A stretch of DNA of 13,705 nucleotides. Origin: Chloroflexota bacterium (GTDB lineage Bacteria > Chloroflexota > Dehalococcoidia > DSTF01 > JACRBR01). The notes under the pieces are model-generated. The model did no database searches, was not told where the DNA came from, and saw only the letters and a list, made by a program, of their open reading frames with translations. The first letter of the stretch is position 1, and every line of letters starts with the position of its first letter. This document shows positions 13,017 to 13,705 of the stretch, in pieces. The position numbers were made by a program, and so were the translations under genes. The stretch is from positions 1-13,705 of the forward strand of contig JACRBR010000353.1 in the NCBI GenBank assembly GCA_016213125.1, given 5' to 3'.

Positions 13017-13705
13017 CGCTGCCCGCCAGGTGCCGCCGCTCGCCACGCGAGCTCAGCAGGTAGATCCCGGCGATAGCCGCGATCAGCGCCGCCTCGACCA
13101 AGCACAGCCCGCCGAGCATGAACGTCGCGTCTCGCCAGAACTCCTCCGGGAACATCTGGATCAGGTGGTCGGTGCGCGGGTTCAAGCGCCACAGGTCGTT
13201 CGAGAATGCGACCTCGTGGAACTTCTCGAACGCGGCATCGAAGCCCACAGCCGCCACCGCCCCCACCGCGCCGATCGCGAGGAAGCCCAGCAGCAGCCCC
13301 GCCAGGCACTGGCCCGCCAGTTGGCGCAGGCTCCCCTCCGGCGACCAGACGAAGAACACGATCCCGTACGCCACGACGAACATCACGCTGAGCATCTGGA
13401 TCCGGTTCAGCCAGTTCACCAGCCCCTTCACGTCCTCCATGTGCTGCGTCTCGCGCGCGTTGAACACCGGCCCCGGCAGCCCGTTCTCGGTCACCGTGTA
13501 ATAGAACGTCTTCTCTCCGTTATTGAAGTAGTCCCGCAGCGCCGCCGCCGTGCCGTCCAGGTCCTCCCGCGAGAGACCGGTCGTCTCCTCGGCGTCGTAC
13601 CGGTCGAGCGAGTAGTCGTAGACCAGCGGCGCGTTCAGCAGCAGCCGGACGTTCGTCGTCAGGATTGCGATGGGAAGCGCGATGACAAAGAGGATCGTGG
13701 CGAGC
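12982..13705 (-). CDS. DUF1461 / TIGR01906-type integral membrane protein (5' end outside window)
   Basis: The frame is open from the right edge to TGA at 12982-12984, giving 240 visible residues; the true start lies beyond 13705. The apparent start GTG 13494 is internal, because family-like sequence continues upstream: a hydrophobic segment LATILFVIALPIAI, then YDYSLDRYD and FNNGEKTFYYTVTENG. Next come FNARETQHMEDVKGLVNWLN and, after two membrane segments, WRLNPRTDHLIQMFPEEFWRD, the two signature blocks of TIGR01906. Four membrane segments are expected and seen: the edge segment, IQMLSVMFVVAYGIVFFVW, a Gly/Ala-rich segment after LRQLAGQ, and FMLGGLCLVEAALIAAIAGI. The large soluble loop between segments 1 and 2 is likely extracytoplasmic. 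Function of the family is unknown. Confidence 0.88.
   Translation of the reverse strand, partial: LATILFVIALPIAILTTNVRLLLNAPLVYDYSLDRYDAEETTGLSREDLDGTAAALRDYFNNGEKTFYYTVTENGLPGPVFNARETQHMEDVKGLVNWLNRIQMLSVMFVVAYGIVFFVWSPEGSLRQLAGQCLAGLLLGFLAIGAVGAVAAVGFDAAFEKFHEVAFSNDLWRLNPRTDHLIQMFPEEFWRDATFMLGGLCLVEAALIAAIAGIYLLSSRGERRHLAGSVSVGASTTQAA

Overview
The window is about 13.7 kb of GC-rich, densely coded bacterial DNA with ten intact or nearly intact genes and two genes cut by the window edges. The codon pattern, mesophile-type secreted proteins with Thr/Pro linkers, type 3 thrombospondin (TSP3) calcium repeats and dockerin-like ends, a DUF1461/TIGR01906-type membrane protein and an acyl-CoA dehydrogenase all suit an environmental Chloroflexota bacterium (Dehalococcoidia or SAR202-like). 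That placement is an inference from gene content; no rRNA or marker gene is present. I see no tRNA, CRISPR array, insertion sequence, integrase or phage gene.

Left part (1-3717, all + strand): the end of a metallo-beta-lactamase-fold hydrolase, an acyl-CoA dehydrogenase closed by a strong UUCG-loop terminator, an unrecognised 422-residue cytoplasmic protein that looks like a beta-propeller, and a DinB-fold protein. A 12-bp perfect hairpin at 3746-3772 ends this block and also serves the converging gene.

Middle (3796-8570): two secreted minus-strand proteins flank a plus-strand histidine phosphatase. One (499 residues) has a cohesin-like N-terminal domain, a Thr/Pro linker and a TSP3 plus dockerin-like tail. 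The other (748 residues) has a TIG-like domain, a seven-bladed Vgb/NHL-type propeller and the same tail. The two tails are colinear over about 230 residues, share six cysteines at nearly the same spacing, and each ends in paired EF-hand loops exactly 32 residues apart. This is the most distinctive signal in the window: it suggests a non-cellulosomal cohesin/dockerin-type extracellular assembly. In front of the phosphatase gene are an 11-bp tandem repeat resembling a Pho box and a 14-bp palindrome.

Right part (8639-13705): a tight minus-strand operon encodes a PRC-barrel protein, a short-chain dehydrogenase and a divergent dihydropteroate synthase, with TTG and GTG starts and translational coupling. 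Diverging from it is a multi-spanning GT-C-like membrane protein with a well-supported TTG start. Its 3' end overlaps, tail to tail, a DUF1461 membrane protein that runs off the right edge.
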